Source: Melampsora larici-populina 98AG31 (lineage: Eukaryota; Basidiomycota; Pucciniomycetes; Pucciniales; Melampsoraceae). From it: a stretch of 64,000 nucleotides of DNA. The notes under the pieces were generated by a model, which saw only the letters and a program-made list of their open reading frames with translations, was not told the origin of the DNA and ran no database searches. This document shows, in pieces, positions 1-12,481 of the stretch (the stretch's first letter is position 1; every line of letters begins with the position of its first letter). The DNA lies in assembly GCF_000204055.1 (NCBI RefSeq), contig NW_006768783.1:372001-436000 (forward strand). Direction: 5' to 3'. Position numbers and translations under genes: made by a program.

Positions 1-767
1 CTGATGATTGTGTTCCTACTCCTTCTTCTTCCGGCGATAAGGGCAAAAAACATGCCTTTGATCAAGATTGAAAAGATTGTTATTTGTTGTTGTTTCTTCT
101 TCAATTTTTCGTTACTGTCTTTTCCGCTGCTTGTCTTTTAAAACTTGTTGGTTATCCATCTCGCGTAAAATCACTAAACTCAAAAAAATCTTATGAATAA
201 CGGTTGTAGTAGGAAAATTATTTAGAAAAAATCGTGCATAATAAAAAAGAACCAAATTTAATTGGATTGATCTGAGTGTTGCCTTCCAGCTTTTCTTCTT
301 AAATTCGTGACCCAGCTCCCCCAACTTAAATAAAAAAACCACCACTTTAACTTCTACTTTTTACTCATCTCGTACTAAGATATAACATTTTCCCCTTCGC
401 ACTTTTCCGTAAAACTTCGCCAACTTCCTCGTAAAATCATAACCGTAACTTTTGAGATATTTTGATAATATTTTTCTTATTCCCGTAATTCAAACAATAA
501 TCTAAAGAAACTCCAAGTAACCTCTATTCTAGGCCTTGACAATAAATTCGCGCGCACCGGGTTCCGTCCCGTATCTAACTTCTACCAATTCACAAGGAAT
601 ATATGTATCTATGTATCATTAAAATCTAATGTTATAATTGTAACTCGTAAGTTGTGTCGTTTCGCCAGATCCGCACTTTGTGTAAATGAAATATAAAAGT
701 CTTTAACTCGTAAAACGCGAAATTTTCCGTAATAGTAATCATAAATGTTGTTGTAATACTATCCGTT
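1..767. other. AT-rich noncoding sequence at the left edge
   Basis: This stretch lies beyond the integrase end and the repeat field of element 1. It is AT-rich with short runs of thymine or adenine and has no open frame of credible coding character; the 77-aa minus frame at 112-345 is hydrophobic and matches nothing I recognise. It is most simply the distal internal noncoding part of element 1, before its missing LTR. Confidence 0.5.
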
Positions 768-2100
768 CTGCAGCCAATCCAACACCCTTGACACCCCAAT
801 TCACGTCCCCGTAATAAAGAAAAGAAAGAAAAGAAAGAAAAGATTTGCTGTAGTAGTAACCATTTTATATGTAATTTTATTGTAATTTTATTGCCGCTTT
901 GATTGTTTTGTTGATAATGCGCAGCCTCTCCCCAAACCCCCTACTACAGACTTAATTTGTTGCAACTTAATTTGATTTGTGTTGTTAATTTGTTTTGATG
1001 CAATTTACGCTAATATTCTAATACCGGCCAACTATCCACCATCCTCAACTACCCAATCCCGTCCCCGTAATAAGAAAAAGATAAAAGAGAAACATATCCG
1101 TAACTTTGCAAAATTGACTTTGATGATAATATGATTTATTTTACTTGAGTGTAACTTGCAAAAAAAAATGTGTAATTTTATATGTAGTAGTAATCCGTTT
1201 GTTGTTTTAATTGTTTAGTGTTAATGATTGTCCCGCCGCAGTCCCCCTACTACAATTGTTGTAATAATTTTGCTATCCGTACCAGCCAACTAATCCTCCA
1301 TCCTCAACAATCCTGACCCGCCCCCATATAAAAAAAAGAAGAAAAGAAAAAAGAGAAACATAACCCGCACTCCGCTAAAACATTTTAATAGTAAGAGTAT
1401 TGTTATTTTTAATGTTCTACGCGAAATTTATTTTGATATAACATTGAATGTAACTTATTTTAATAATTGATTCATTGATTGACTTTGATTTATTTGTTGT
1501 AATTTGATTTGATTGTATGTAATTTAATTTGAATTGTTTTAACTATCCGTACCCGCCGTCTATCCTCCATCCTCATCAACCTATACCAAACACCACCAAA
1601 AAATAAAGAAACTGATAAAGAGAAACTTGACTTTGAAATAACCATAACTAAAAAAAAGAGAAAAAATGCGAAAAATTGTTTATAGCAGTAATCCATTTGT
1701 TGATTGTAATTTTGATTTGAATAATTGTTGTTTTATTGTAACTATTACCCTTCCCGTGCCCCCTGCTATTCATGTAATGATATGACAAAGAAAATAAGAA
1801 AAGAAAATGAGAAAAAAAAGAAACATAACAAGCCCCTTGAACGGGGTAATTTTGATTTTAAGTAGTACTCCGAATTCGTCTTTGATTGATTTGAATGTCG
1901 AATTTCTGATTTATTAATTTTTGTGCCCGCCCCTACCCTACTACTTATGTTGTTTGATTGATTTTAATAACTATCCATTCCTGCCAACTTCCACCATCCT
2001 CGTCGTCCTAACCGTACACCGCCAAAGATAAAGAGAAAATGATAACTAAAGAAATCCGCCCTGATATTTTAACCCGCAAAACACTAAGTCCACCAAACCA
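768..2100. repeat. Diverged long tandem repeats downstream of element 1 pol
   Basis: A module recurs at about 768, 1018, 1273, 1543 and 1968. Each begins with a C-rich phrase resembling ccgccaactatccaccatcc and is followed by an A/G-rich stretch (aagataaaagagaaac type). Most modules also carry a thymine-rich stretch with tgtaatttt and a phrase like cccctactaca. Spacing is about 250-430 bp and copies differ by many substitutions and indels. On the minus strand the array follows the integrase stop, the usual place of a 3' untranslated internal region in Ty3 elements. No coding capacity is visible. Confidence 0.6.
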
Positions 2101-2212
2101 TTATAATGTACCATCCACCGCCAAAAAAAGAAAAAAGAAAAAGAAGAACAAAACAACAAAACCACACACACAAAAAGAAAAAGAAACTTGATGAATTTGA
2201 GAAATATATTTT

Positions 2213-5200
2213 TTATTTTAAATTTGATATTTTATTTCGACTACCCGCACTACCCGACTCCTCCTCTTGAAAATCTTCTTGCCTTGAAATCGCCGAAACA
2301 CCCCTTGGAAAGAACCTTTTAATGTGTTCCGCCGCAAATCGTCTACTCAATACCGTCCCGTCTAACTCTTCTAAAATGTATGAACCTCCCGGATACTGTT
2401 CCCTAACTCTATAAGGTCCGTTCCACCTATCCTTAAACAATTTTCCCCATTGTGTCTCTAAACTTTTATTATAAACCAATACCAAATCTCCTGCCTCTAA
2501 TGATCCTCTCAACCTATGCGCATTCTTCTCATCCCAATATATAACCCCGTCTGTCCTTGCCCTCATCATCCGCTCAAAAGCTTTGTCTAACATCTCCTCT
2601 CTCTGCTCTAATTGCTCCACTCGCGCCATTAATAATTCCTCCCTAGTAGTAACCTTGTCCCAATCCACTCCGAGAAAAGTTCCTGCTTCTACGTCTACTG
2701 GTAAGATTGCCTTTTGACTGAATAACACTTCATACGGTGTGGTGATCAATTTATGGGATCAATTAAAAAATTCACAATTACCAGTTTACCAGTTTATTAG
2801 CAGGATTCAGCAGGAAAGAAAATTCGAAATGGAGGTTTTTGATCAATTGAAGCTCTTGTAGGCTTATGTATTGGTCATTAGGTCAACATTACATCATTTT
2901 ATTTCACATTATATATTAAGATCATTATAGTTTACTTACAAATTTATTACAAAAAGAAAGAAAGAAAAACATAAGAAAAATTCGAAATTATAGGTATAAA
3001 GGTTGGAAAATGGTTTTTAGGTTAGTAAAAATAAAGTTATGGGTATTATGAGGTTAGAATATGAAAGAACAACATTATATGATACTATGACAATTTTAAT
3101 CTTCAAGGTTGATAAGTAGAAACAGAAGTTATTAGGAAAAAAGCACTTTTTCGAAGTTGGTAAACAAGAGGTACACGTGTAGTTTGGTTGTGTAATAGTG
3201 GTAGTGATGGAATTTAAGGTTGCCAAGAGGATTTTCCGGGATTTTTAAGGCTATAGATGATGATGTCATATTACATGAGCAAGAAAAAGATAGTAGTAGC
3301 TGTGAAAAGTGAAGAAAATGGGTGAAATTCGTGGAAAATGGAGGTTTTCAGCTAATTACATATGTCAAATGACGTCAGAATAGGTTGGTAGATGGCTCAT
3401 TCAACGCAGAAGAGTGGATTACATAATGTACAAACTTTAAATCATTAGTAACGGAGGTGTGTGTAAAAAGTTATAAGGCAAATAAAGAATTGGTGTGAAT
3501 CTCGAATTTACAGTCACAAGTCATATGTAACACTAAAAACCTTAACTTCACAACTCAATATCTTACTCATCACTCATCAGAAGTAGGTCATGTAGGTGTC
3601 AGAAATGATCAGGAACACGTGGGCTACAAGATGCACTTTAGTAATCAAAAATTGGAGCACATCTGAAAAAATTCGTCATCTCAAAAATTGGTTTTCAGCT
3701 AGTTTACAAGGAAAAAATCACCTGTATTCATCATAAGAAGTGCTGTACATCATATTACTGCATCATTGATCACTTTTAGCTGTGAAAATTACATCATTTA
3801 TTAGTAACAAAACCATTACATTGCGTCATCATAGGGTTTTTAGGGAATTTTGGGCGGATTTGATTGGTTTTGAGGCTGTTGACCATTGTAAAAGTTCTAG
3901 TACATTGTTATATATACTTTGAGAGGGTTTTGGGACTGTTGTTCCCCTTTTTTTCTTTATCATATACGCCATTATTATTTTGTTTATCATCATAAACTTA
4001 TTTTAATAGTACCTGTTCACTTAAATACGCCCTTTATTACAGCTATAAAGAGAAATTTACTTTAGTTTTATAGTCATAAAGACTTATTGGGAATAATATC
4101 AATCAGATATTGCTTATTTCTTTAGTTATCAATTGGGAATAACACTATAGCAGTGTTGATAGTAATACAAAGTGTGCTTTTGAAGTTAAATTACGTGTGA
4201 AGTTATATTTCTCTGGTGCCTTATCAGTACTCAATACAACAGAGCTCTTTCTGATTGTGTTGTTTTAGAAGAGCAGTCCTTAGACAACTTCTACTAGTCA
4301 TTTTATTAGTAGATTATCCTCTTCCAGCTCTGTATAACCCTTGTTGGGTTATAAGTTCTACAACAGAGAAAAACCAGTTGTCCTCTTTGTCGAAATTCTA
4401 TCCGCAAACAACACTAAAGGTAACTTCTCCGCCCACTTCCTGCCGTTTTCACCGCACATCTTTACTAAAGCATCCTTCAACGGTTGATGTCCCCGTTCTA
4501 CCATTCCTTCACCTTGAGGCCAATAAGGTGTTGCCTCCCCCAACTTTGATCCTGACATCCGCACTGCTTCCCGTAATTCCCCTTTGAACTCTGGTCCGCC
4601 GTCTACTGTAAAACATTTCACCGCCCCGTATCGCCATATCCACTCTTTCAAGATAAAGTCCGCCACTGCTTTCGCCGTTAGGTTCTGTAAAGCTTTGGCT
4701 TCTACCCATCCGGAAAGATCATCTCGTGCTACAATTAAATATTTATATCTACTCGTCTTGATATGAACTGCGTCTAGACTAACTCTTCCAAATACCGTAG
4801 ATTCTCCCGTAGCATGTCCCTTTTCCTTCTGAGTTTGTGGACTTCGCCGTTGGCAAGCTTCACAAGACATAACCCATTTCTGTACATCTTCCTTCATCTC
4901 CGGCCACCAAAACCGCATTAAGCATCTTCTATACGTCTCTTCTACTCCTCTATGACCCATTTCCTCGTGTAATCTCTGCAACACAATCTCTTGACCGTCC
5001 TTCCTCGAAACCACTAATCTTCCACAAGGTACACCTCTTCTTTTCAATCTTCCCCGCTCCACAAAGAAAGTCTTTGCCCTATTCTGAACCCATTGATAAT
5101 CTTCATCCGTACAATTTGCTGGTCTCTTAAAGGTCTTTAAGTATTCCTCGAGTACTATCCATAATCCGTCCTGCGTCCACGGTAGAAGTTCCTCTGCCTC

Positions 5201-7571
5201 GTTGTTGATTGTAGAAACCGGAAAACCTTTGTGAGGTGAAATATCTTTCTGTTCCTTGTCAAAGTCTTCTCCTTCAGATGTTGAATCTTCCCCGACTGGT
5301 CGCCGTGAGAGTCCGTCCGGCATTCCAAAACTTTTCCCGGACTTGTGAACAATGTCGTAAGAGAACAGTTGTATAAATGCCACCCATCTAGTCATAGGCG
5401 CATTAGGTAATGTTGGCCTATTGATCATTTCTATCAAAGATTTGGCGTCCACCTGAAGTTCGAAATGTTGCCCCCAGAGCTTGCTTTGAAACTTCTTTAG
5501 TATCCGAGCAACTCCGCAAAGCTCCAACTTTGGCTGTGAATATCTTGATTCCACCGGCGAAAATACCAAGGACTTGTAGAACACCGGCCTTGCTTTTCCA
5601 TGCTTATCCTCCTGCATTAAAACTCCTCCCGCTGCAATCTGACTCGAATCTACCGCTAATATAATCTTCCCCGCTCCTTCTCCGTATTCCAAACCCTTTA
5701 ACATTATGTCTTCACCAATAATCTTCTTTAATGTATCCAACGCCTCCTGACATTCCTCCGTCCAATTCCATTCCACATCTTTTCGCGTAAGCCTCCTCAT
5801 AGGCGCTGCAATCTTTGAAAAATCCTTAATGAACATCCTAACATATATACACATTCCCAAGAAGCCTAAAACCTCCGTTGTATTTGTCGGAACCGGCCAG
5901 TTTTGAATCTTATTCTTTTTCTTCTTAGAAATTGTCCTCCCGTCCTTACATACTACATGTCCTACAATCTCTAGCGCTGGTACACAAACCGCGAACTTCT
6001 TCCCTGATACTGTAAGACCAGCCTCCTCAATTCGAAATAACACTCTTTCTAATGTAACCGCATATTCCCAAATGAAACGCCTAATTCCCGGATTTTTGTC
6101 CAGAACCGCATCGCCGTAAGTAGAATCAGGACCTTTGATTCCGCCGTCATCAATGAAGATACCTACGTTCTGTGGAATTTTGTCTTGAAGAATCCACATC
6201 ATTTGAGCTTGATAAACCGCTACTGAATTAGTAGCACCTTGAGGCAATCGAGTAAGTTGAAAGCGCCCCAAAGGTGTTTCGAAAGTTGTTAAAGGTCTTG
6301 AAAAATCCGCTAATTCTCTCTCATCATATCCGCCCATAATATCACCCAATCCGTAACATGCTCTTCCCGCAAATGATTCTACAAATTCCCTCTGGCGCCG
6401 GAGGCATTCCCGCGTCCTTGATAGTAACTTTGTTTAATGCTTGTAGATCATGTACTACTTGCAACTTGCCATCTTGTTTCTTGACACAAAATACCGGACT
6501 TGAATAACTTGAAGTAGATTGTTCGTATAAACCCGTCCGTAGACGCTGTCGTATTAATTCAATGTACTCTGGTTTAATGGCCGCCGGAATAGGAATAGGT
6601 TTCTTCTGCCAAGGTTCGTGATCTACTACCGGAATTGCGTACGGAAATCCGTAAGAATGCTTCAACACTCCCCTCTCTTATTCACAATAAGCAATAGCCC
6701 CCTCCCGCAACACTACTACATGTAATAACAATTTCCATTCCTCGTCACTCAACCAATCCTCCGGTCCGAAATTACACATCTTCAACCGTTCCAAAGTAGT
6801 TTTCTTTGTCTCCACAAAGTCCGGAGGATTCATTGATAAAGGTGTTTTGTACGGATCTCGAGACATTGGTGGTCTTTGCAACGGCGGATTCAAATGTTGT
6901 GGCATCGCCGCATTGACTGGCCGAATTTTCTTTGCTACTGGCTTGTATTTTGCCGCAAAACATAATATACCTCCCCGCTTCCATTCCTCGCATACTTGTG
7001 CTTGCTGCCTAATGTCGAACCCCTGATTTAACGCCGTTACCGTCTCCCATTCTTCTTCCTCTAATAAACCGCCTCTAATTCCGCTTTCTAACTCTTGCAT
7101 GCTTCCGCCGTAATCTTCTAATTGTACACCACTACTTAAGAAATGAGACTGAGATAGAGAAGATTCAATAAAACTAAAATAAGAACCACATTCAAAATCA
7201 GGTAAGCTAATATCCTCCATTATCTTCCCCTCTTGCGCGTCCTCCCTTGATACCAAAGATGAAAAATAAGAAACTTGAGACAAAGACTGAGACTGAATAA
7301 AAGAGTTGAAATTATTTGTTGTACACGACCAAGTCCCTGTTTGCGCACTAGTTGGTGATAGACATCCAAGGTTACTTGGATTTGCTATATACTGAATGCC
7401 TAATGATTCACCAACATCCTCTACAAAAAAGACTTCTCCTTGCCGAAAAGTTCCTCTACGTAATCCGGAGCTTCGCCGCTGTCTTCTTCCTGAACCTCCC
7501 GCTGTAGTTGAGCCAAATGCGCCTGTACCACCGTCGTCCTCTTCTCTCCTAAGTCCAGCTCTCTTTCCCAA
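2213..7571 (-). pseudogene. Element 1 pol: RT, RNase H and integrase, interrupted
   Basis: The frame from 7571 carries a long Ser/Glu-rich protease-RT linker, stops with TAA at 6678, then continues in the same frame with the RT start (SSYSSPVFCVKKQDGK, VHDLQALNKVTI). A one-base change in the C-run at 6388-6390 shifts the frame. The 6349-4358 frame then carries RT (GRFQLTRLPQGATN, catalytic FIDD), an RNase H-type region (ILAVDSSQIAAGG) and the integrase. The integrase has a zinc-binding HHCC region (CEACQRR) and core motifs SLDAVHIK and FTVDGGPEF. Integrase is cut at 4362 by a solo LTR and resumes at 2733 with PYEVLFSQ, ending at 2213 after a basic C-terminal domain. Product: replication enzyme of a retrotransposon, not functional as written. 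Confidence 0.85.
2738..4362 (+). mobile_element. Solo LTR (1625 bp) inserted in element 1 integrase
   Basis: The insertion starts TGTGGTGATCAA and ends AAGTTCTACA, so it has the TG...CA ends of an LTR. It splits the integrase between the codons for TGFS and PYEVLF. The flanks are ACGG (2734-2737) and ACAG (4363-4366), a 4-bp target duplication with one CG-to-CA change; removing the insert and one flank copy rejoins the integrase in frame. A TATA-like stretch (ttatatatac, about 3909) lies about 450 bp before the end, as expected for an LTR promoter. No coding frame of note is inside. Its end resembles the inner LTR end of element 1 (TGTAGAACT on the opposite strand), so it may belong to a related family. 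Confidence 0.65.
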
Positions 7572-8269
7572 TCTCCTTCATCCGGCTGACAAATAGTAAA
7601 TCTAGTCCATATACCCCGCTCGTCTTTCAAAGTTAGCCTTTCGCCCACCGCCTTGCCAAACTCCATTCCCGCTCTAAAGTCCATAAGGAAAGGTCTTCCT
7701 AATAAAATTGGGCATTTACTATCTTTAGCTATCCAGAAATGCGCCACTACTTGAACTCTAGTCCCAACCACAACCTCTATAGCTTCTCCAATACCAATTA
7801 ATTCAGTCCGTTGACCGCCAATACCTNNNNNNNNNNNNNNNNNNNNNNNNNNNNNNNNNNNNNNNNNNNNNNNNNNNNNNNNNNNNNNNNNNNNNNNNNN
7901 NNNNNNNNNNNNNNNNNNNNNNNNNNNNNNNNNNNNNNNNNNNNNNNNNNNNNNNNNNNNNNNNNNNNNNNNNNNNNNNNNNNNNNNNNNNNNNNNNNNN
8001 NNNNNNNNNNNNNNNNNNNNNNNNNNNNNNNNNNNNNNNNNNNNNNNNNNNNNNNNNNNNNNNNNNNNNNNNNNNNNNNNNNNNNNNNNNNNNNNNNNNN
8101 NNNNNNNNNNNNNNNNNNNNNNNNNNNNNNNNNNCGAGATTGCACATAACTCTCCAACCTCTGCGTCAATATGAGTCTTCATAATCTTTTCCACCACTTT
8201 ATCCATTACACCTTCATAGCTCCGTTCCACCGGTCTTTCAAATCGTCCTTTAATAATATCCTTCTTCAC
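7421..8269 (-). pseudogene. Element 1 aspartic protease region, with assembly gap
   Basis: The minus frame overlaps the end of the gag frame by about 20 bases in a different phase, so a ribosomal frameshift or a mutation must join them. After the gap it reads CPILLGRPFLMDF, the ILG-type flap and C-terminal signature of retropepsin-like proteases. The catalytic D[ST]G would be expected inside the run of N and cannot be seen. A charged tail follows and overlaps the pol frame (7571) by 151 bases. Confidence 0.6.
7827..8134. other. Assembly gap of unknown bases
   Basis: 308 consecutive N characters interrupt the protease region of element 1. The flanking reading frame is the same on both sides only if the gap length is taken literally, so nothing should be inferred from translations through it. 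Confidence 0.99.
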
Positions 8270-10634
8270 CGCTCGTGGTGCTACAACCGTTGCCTTCTTT
8301 CTTTCTTTCTTTCAATTTCGCCAAAGGTACCTCTTCACTACTACCATCATCCTCATCCAATTCCATAACCTCTTCCTCCGCATCTTCATTTTCCTTCTCC
8401 ATCGAAATCTTCTTTTTCTTTGGAGCCTCCGCCGGTTCTGCTCTTCCTCTTCCTCGTTTAACTTCCACGTCGTACACCTTGGTACCTGCTCCCGCCATAG
8501 CCACCTTGAATCCTCTACTTGTAATTCCGGGAACCTTCCAATCTTCCAAGATTCCACAATTAGCCCGTAGTTCTTGAACTTGAGGGTCGCCGTTCTCCGT
8601 CTTTGTCAGGATGCCCGTAACTACTGTCTTCTCGGGTACCACTGGAGCTGGGACGCCAGGAACTTGAGCTGATGTTTCTCCTTTTGTTGCTGCAATCTTT
8701 GCCTGCGCCACTTGTAAAGAATAATCTGCAACTACAGTCCGGATTGGTCTACTACTGTCCCATCTAATTACCGCTCCATTCGACAAGATATAAGTATTGT
8801 TGTGTTCCGTAACAAATCCATCATTGACATCTCTTTGCTTATCCGGACACCTGTTATGACCGTGACCTTCTTTGCCGCAGTAATAGCACATCAACGGTCC
8901 ATCTCGAAAGGCCCGTTCTTGAAACTCTCCTCGTGGAGGTCCGTTGTTTGGTGGTGGTGGTCCATAAGGTCCGTTTGATGGTTGTTGATTACCATTGTTT
9001 TGCTGGAACTGTCCAGACGAATTATTCCATTGAGAGTTGGAATTATAGCCCCCTCGTCCTCCTTGAAATCCGCTGTATCCTCCACGATTTCCACCATAGC
9101 CTCCTCTTCCTCGAGTCATTCCAAAATTCGAGTATTGCCCACCATTTTGATTATTGGGACCAGAACCATTGTTGTTGATGTTCTTTCCGCCTTGTTGTCC
9201 TCCTCTGAAGTAAGTTGAAGAGTTAAACTGAGGTGCGGGTCCTCTGTTCTGCGCTGGTGGCCCGTAGTTGTTTTGTTGACCAGCGTACGAGTTGTTTTGA
9301 AAACCCTTATGAACTTGGCCATTTGAATTCACCGCCAATGGTCTACTCATTCCTTGTCCGCTCCACGCAGCAAACTGCCGTACCAATTCACTAATAGTTG
9401 CTTCATCCGCAGACTTTCCGCCAATCTTCTTATTCAATCCTTCCATTTTCAATCCCCGTCTCTCCTTTTCCTTTTGTACAACTTTCTCTTTAAGTTCCTC
9501 ATCCTTCTTCGTCTCCACTTCTTTCTTTCCTCATAACTCTTCAAATACCAACTCTACTTCCTCCTGTACCACCGTGTAAACCGTCTTCTTCAATATCTTC
9601 CATCCGGGCAACCGGTGCCTTCCGTCCTTAGTCTTCCGTAAATCTCCGTCATCTTGCAACTTTTCTTTAATTTTCCTCTGCATGCTATCCGAAAATGCTC
9701 TATAGTAAAGATTACATATTTCGTCCTCCGAGTCAATGTAATCGTACTTCTTGAGGTAGACAAGTATACTATCAAACTTGTGACGAAAGCCTTCAAATTC
9801 CAACTTTGAATCAATGCCGCCGTTTCCTTCGTACTCCAACGCTAATTCTTTCAAATCTTCCACCGTATATTTAGGCGCCTCCCGTATTGACGCATACCGG
9901 TCCTTCATTTCCGTCTTTAACAGTTTCCAATCCCATTCTCCTTCTCCCCAACCTTTAAGTTCTTTAATTTCCTCCTTTAAGTCCTTCCCGTTCACAAAAG
10001 CGCAAACTTGTTTTGCCATGTCTACACCGCTAGCTCCGTCCACGTCCGCTGCAACCTCGAAATCTTGTAGAAATTTTTGAACGTCATCACCTAGTCCAAA
10101 CCGTAAGTCCGGGTCTTGCGGTTCAATTTTCACAACCCTCTTCTTTCCTTTCTTGTTCTTCTTCCTCTTCTTAATTTCTCCGTCACTATCATCCTCCGAA
10201 CTCGAGCTATCTTCACTACTACTATCCGAACTATAATACTTCTTCTTTCCTTTCCCCGTACTTTTCTTGCTTATTTTCTCCCGTCTCTCTTCCTTTAATT
10301 TCGCGTCCTTCAACATTTTTACTACCCTTTCCATATTCTGTGCTTCAATTCAAGCTTCCTTTAAATAATCCTCCGCTTCTTGAATCGTAAGTTCCCCCTC
10401 TTTAAGCATTCCTTCTACTTCTGCTATTGACACTTTCTCTTCTTCAATTATTGTTTTGCCCTTTGTCGTAATTCCACCATCTGACTCGTCGCCACTTTCT
10501 TCTTTCTCCCTATACAAATTCCGTCCCTCTTTACCACTAACACTTCCTGCTTTACTACCCGCCACGGACAAAGACTTTGCCGCCACACTTTGTTTCGGAT
10601 CCGATGATGATCCAATATTGATCTGAGATGACAT
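8250..10634 (-). pseudogene. Element 1 gag with CCHC zinc knuckle, two in-frame stops
   Basis: One reading frame runs from the ATG at 10634 to 8250 but is split by TGA at 10350-10352 and TGA at 9531-9533. The N-terminal part is acidic and Ser-rich with a Lys-rich patch. The middle is a capsid-like helical region (KFLQDFEVAADVDG through CNLYYRAFSDSM). The C-terminal part is Gly/Asn/Gln-rich followed by a canonical knuckle CYYCGKEGHGHNRC near 8880 and an acidic tail. Gag packages the RNA intermediate into cytoplasmic particles. Both stops are TGA and could have arisen from CGA by one C-to-T change; the first would have been in a TCG context. Confidence 0.8.
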
Positions 10635-10775
10635 GTTGAGAATTGAGAATTTTTACTGAGTTCGAAAATGTGATGTTGAGATATGATTGATTTTTGATAG
10701 TACAATAATTTGTTGATTTTCGAAACTACAATGCGGAAAGAGCACCCGCGGAGACGCAGAAGTTGTTTCGAATTG

Positions 10776-10793
10776 CCCCAGTGGAGTCACCAG
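10776..10793 (-). other. Candidate primer binding site of element 1
   Basis: Two bases inside the LTR edge at 10795, the minus strand reads TGGTGACTCCACTGGGGC. It begins with TGG, the complement of a tRNA 3' CCA end, at the usual distance from an LTR. I could not assign the primer tRNA. Confidence 0.6.
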
Positions 10794-10794
10794 A

Positions 10795-12340
10795 TGTAGA
10801 ACTCCTACGCAGTGTAGCGTAGGCTGAGCCGGAGAAGGTAAGAATCACCACTCGTAAGAGCGGATGAAACTACGGTGCTTTTACGCTGCCTTCAACCTTA
10901 ATTTTGTTGCAGTTCGAAAAGAACTAGAACAACTCTTAACAATTTTCTATCCCCACGAATTCCTCCCGTAACACAAATTTAAGATTTTCAAAGGATCCGC
11001 AAAGCTTGGCGGACTCCGATGATACCACACTCGACTCTACACGACGTTGTGATGCGAAGTTATGTGAATTCCGAATCTTAGAGATTTTATGGCGAAGTGT
11101 AATAAATTACACACAGGTCCGGTCTATGTAGCCCGGAACCCGTTCGACCCGGCCTCGACTTGGATCAAGAGGCGGGTTTGTCGCTGAATTCCGGTTTCAA
11201 CGCCCTCACGACTGAATTTCGACACAGCTCAGCAGCTAATAAAACAACCGAAAAAAAAAGAAACCACACTACAAGACTTCGCTTTTAAAGGCTAACACAC
11301 ACAACAATCAATTAACTCGGTACGTTCTCTTCCTTCTCCAATTCTTTCTTCTTAAGCGATTAAACTAACTAAACCAACTCTTTCTTTTGATTTCTAACTT
11401 CAAAATAGACTCTTGCACAAAAAAGACTTATTCGATCTCAAGCCACACAATAATACTTTTAAGATACTCGATCACACTTTTAGATGCACACAATAACACT
11501 CAGACACGAACACTACACAAACACGAAACTCTCGATTCCATCCACATACGATTCCTCTCCTTCATTCCACTCGAAACTAGATCCCTTATAAACCTTTCAG
11601 CCCTCCAAAACTCCGACCGACCCTCTTATTTCGCTCCGAGCTCATCCGACCGATTCGCTTGGCTCTTCCCACACTAACTCGCAACTCGACTCGATCCTTT
11701 CCCCTTTCTTTTTCTCAAGGTAGGTTTCTTTCCTTTCTATCTTTTCTTATTCTTTTCTTTTCTTTATTATTGTTCGCTAACTAACTTCTATTCTCCTTTC
11801 TTTTCTTTCATCCTTCTCTAGCTTCATCTCGATTTCAATCGATTATTTTGATTCCTTTCATTCGATTCTCTTTCTTCTCAGGTACGTCTTATTTCTTTCT
11901 ACTTCCTTTTCTCCTCTCTATTCTTTTCTTCTCATTTCGATTTTAGTCTATTTCCTTCTTCTCACACTACTTGTTCCTGGACTAAAAAGGTGTGTTCTTT
12001 ACTCTTTCTTTTTCCCTTCTCATACTAACTAATTTATTTGTCTATGTTTCTTTTTTCTTCTAGTCCTTGTTCGATCTTGGTAGCTCAATCTCTATTTCAT
12101 TTAATGTTTGCTCCGACCGATTTAAGTCTGATAGCGTGAGTCTTTTCTTTTAAGTTATCTCCTGTCTTCTCTTTTACCCAATACTGACTAATCTTCTCCT
12201 TTCATTTTTCGATTTTCTTCTTTTTTGACTTGTTTTCATCTTGTCCTTTTCTTGTGTCATATACTTTATTTATTTCATCCTCTTGGCCTTGTATTTATTT
12301 AGTGTTTTATAGTTGTTTTGCAATAATAAAAAAAGTTATC
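10795..12340 (-). repeat. 5' LTR of element 1 (inner edge clear, outer edge approximate)
   Basis: The inner edge is marked by TGTAGAACTCC (plus strand) next to the primer site. The plus strand is strongly pyrimidine-rich from about 11690 to 12290, with several short CTTTCTTTTC-like phrases. A TATA-like motif in minus orientation (TTTATAAGG, about 11588) could serve transcription of element 1. No gene is seen; the 96-aa plus frame at 11387-11677 is low-complexity. The outer edge is not fixed because the partner LTR is outside the window. Confidence 0.55.
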
Positions 12341-12433
12341 TTAAATTGAACTGAATTGAAAAGATCTTGATATGAGATGATTGTGAGCAGACCAAACACG
12401 AGCCCCAAAAAATGAGCTGGTGAGGATAATAAT

Positions 12434-12442
12434 GTGTATAAA
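12434..12442 (+). promoter_or_regulatory. TATA-box candidate upstream of element 2 ORF1
   Basis: gtataaaag lies 40-48 bases before the ATG at 12482, followed by a purine-rich stretch and then a C-rich stretch. The position fits a core promoter or an LTR-derived promoter. No other element was identified. Confidence 0.35.
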
Positions 12443-12481
12443 AGGGAAGAGTGAGGAGGCTATTCTGCCTTCCACACCGGC

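Larger units (their letters stand above)
1..12340 (-). mobile_element. Decayed Ty3/Gypsy-type LTR retrotransposon (element 1), minus strand
   Basis: Read on the minus strand, the order is LTR (10795 to about 12340), primer site, gag with zinc knuckle, protease, reverse transcriptase, RNase H, integrase, then noncoding repeats toward position 1. That domain order, with integrase after RT/RNase H, is the Ty3/Gypsy order. The second LTR is not in the window and would lie left of position 1. Coding damage includes two TGA stops in gag, a TAA stop before RT, a one-base frameshift in RT, a 308-base assembly gap in the protease and a solo-LTR insertion in the integrase. The outer LTR end near 12340 is an estimate, because the partner LTR is not available for alignment. 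Confidence 0.85.

Noticed and set aside
7798..8169. Open frames through the run of N
   Set aside because: They exist only because unknown bases cannot encode stops.
8275..8577. 100-aa plus-strand frame rich in Ser and Phe
   Set aside because: It is the antisense shadow of the element 1 gag tail.
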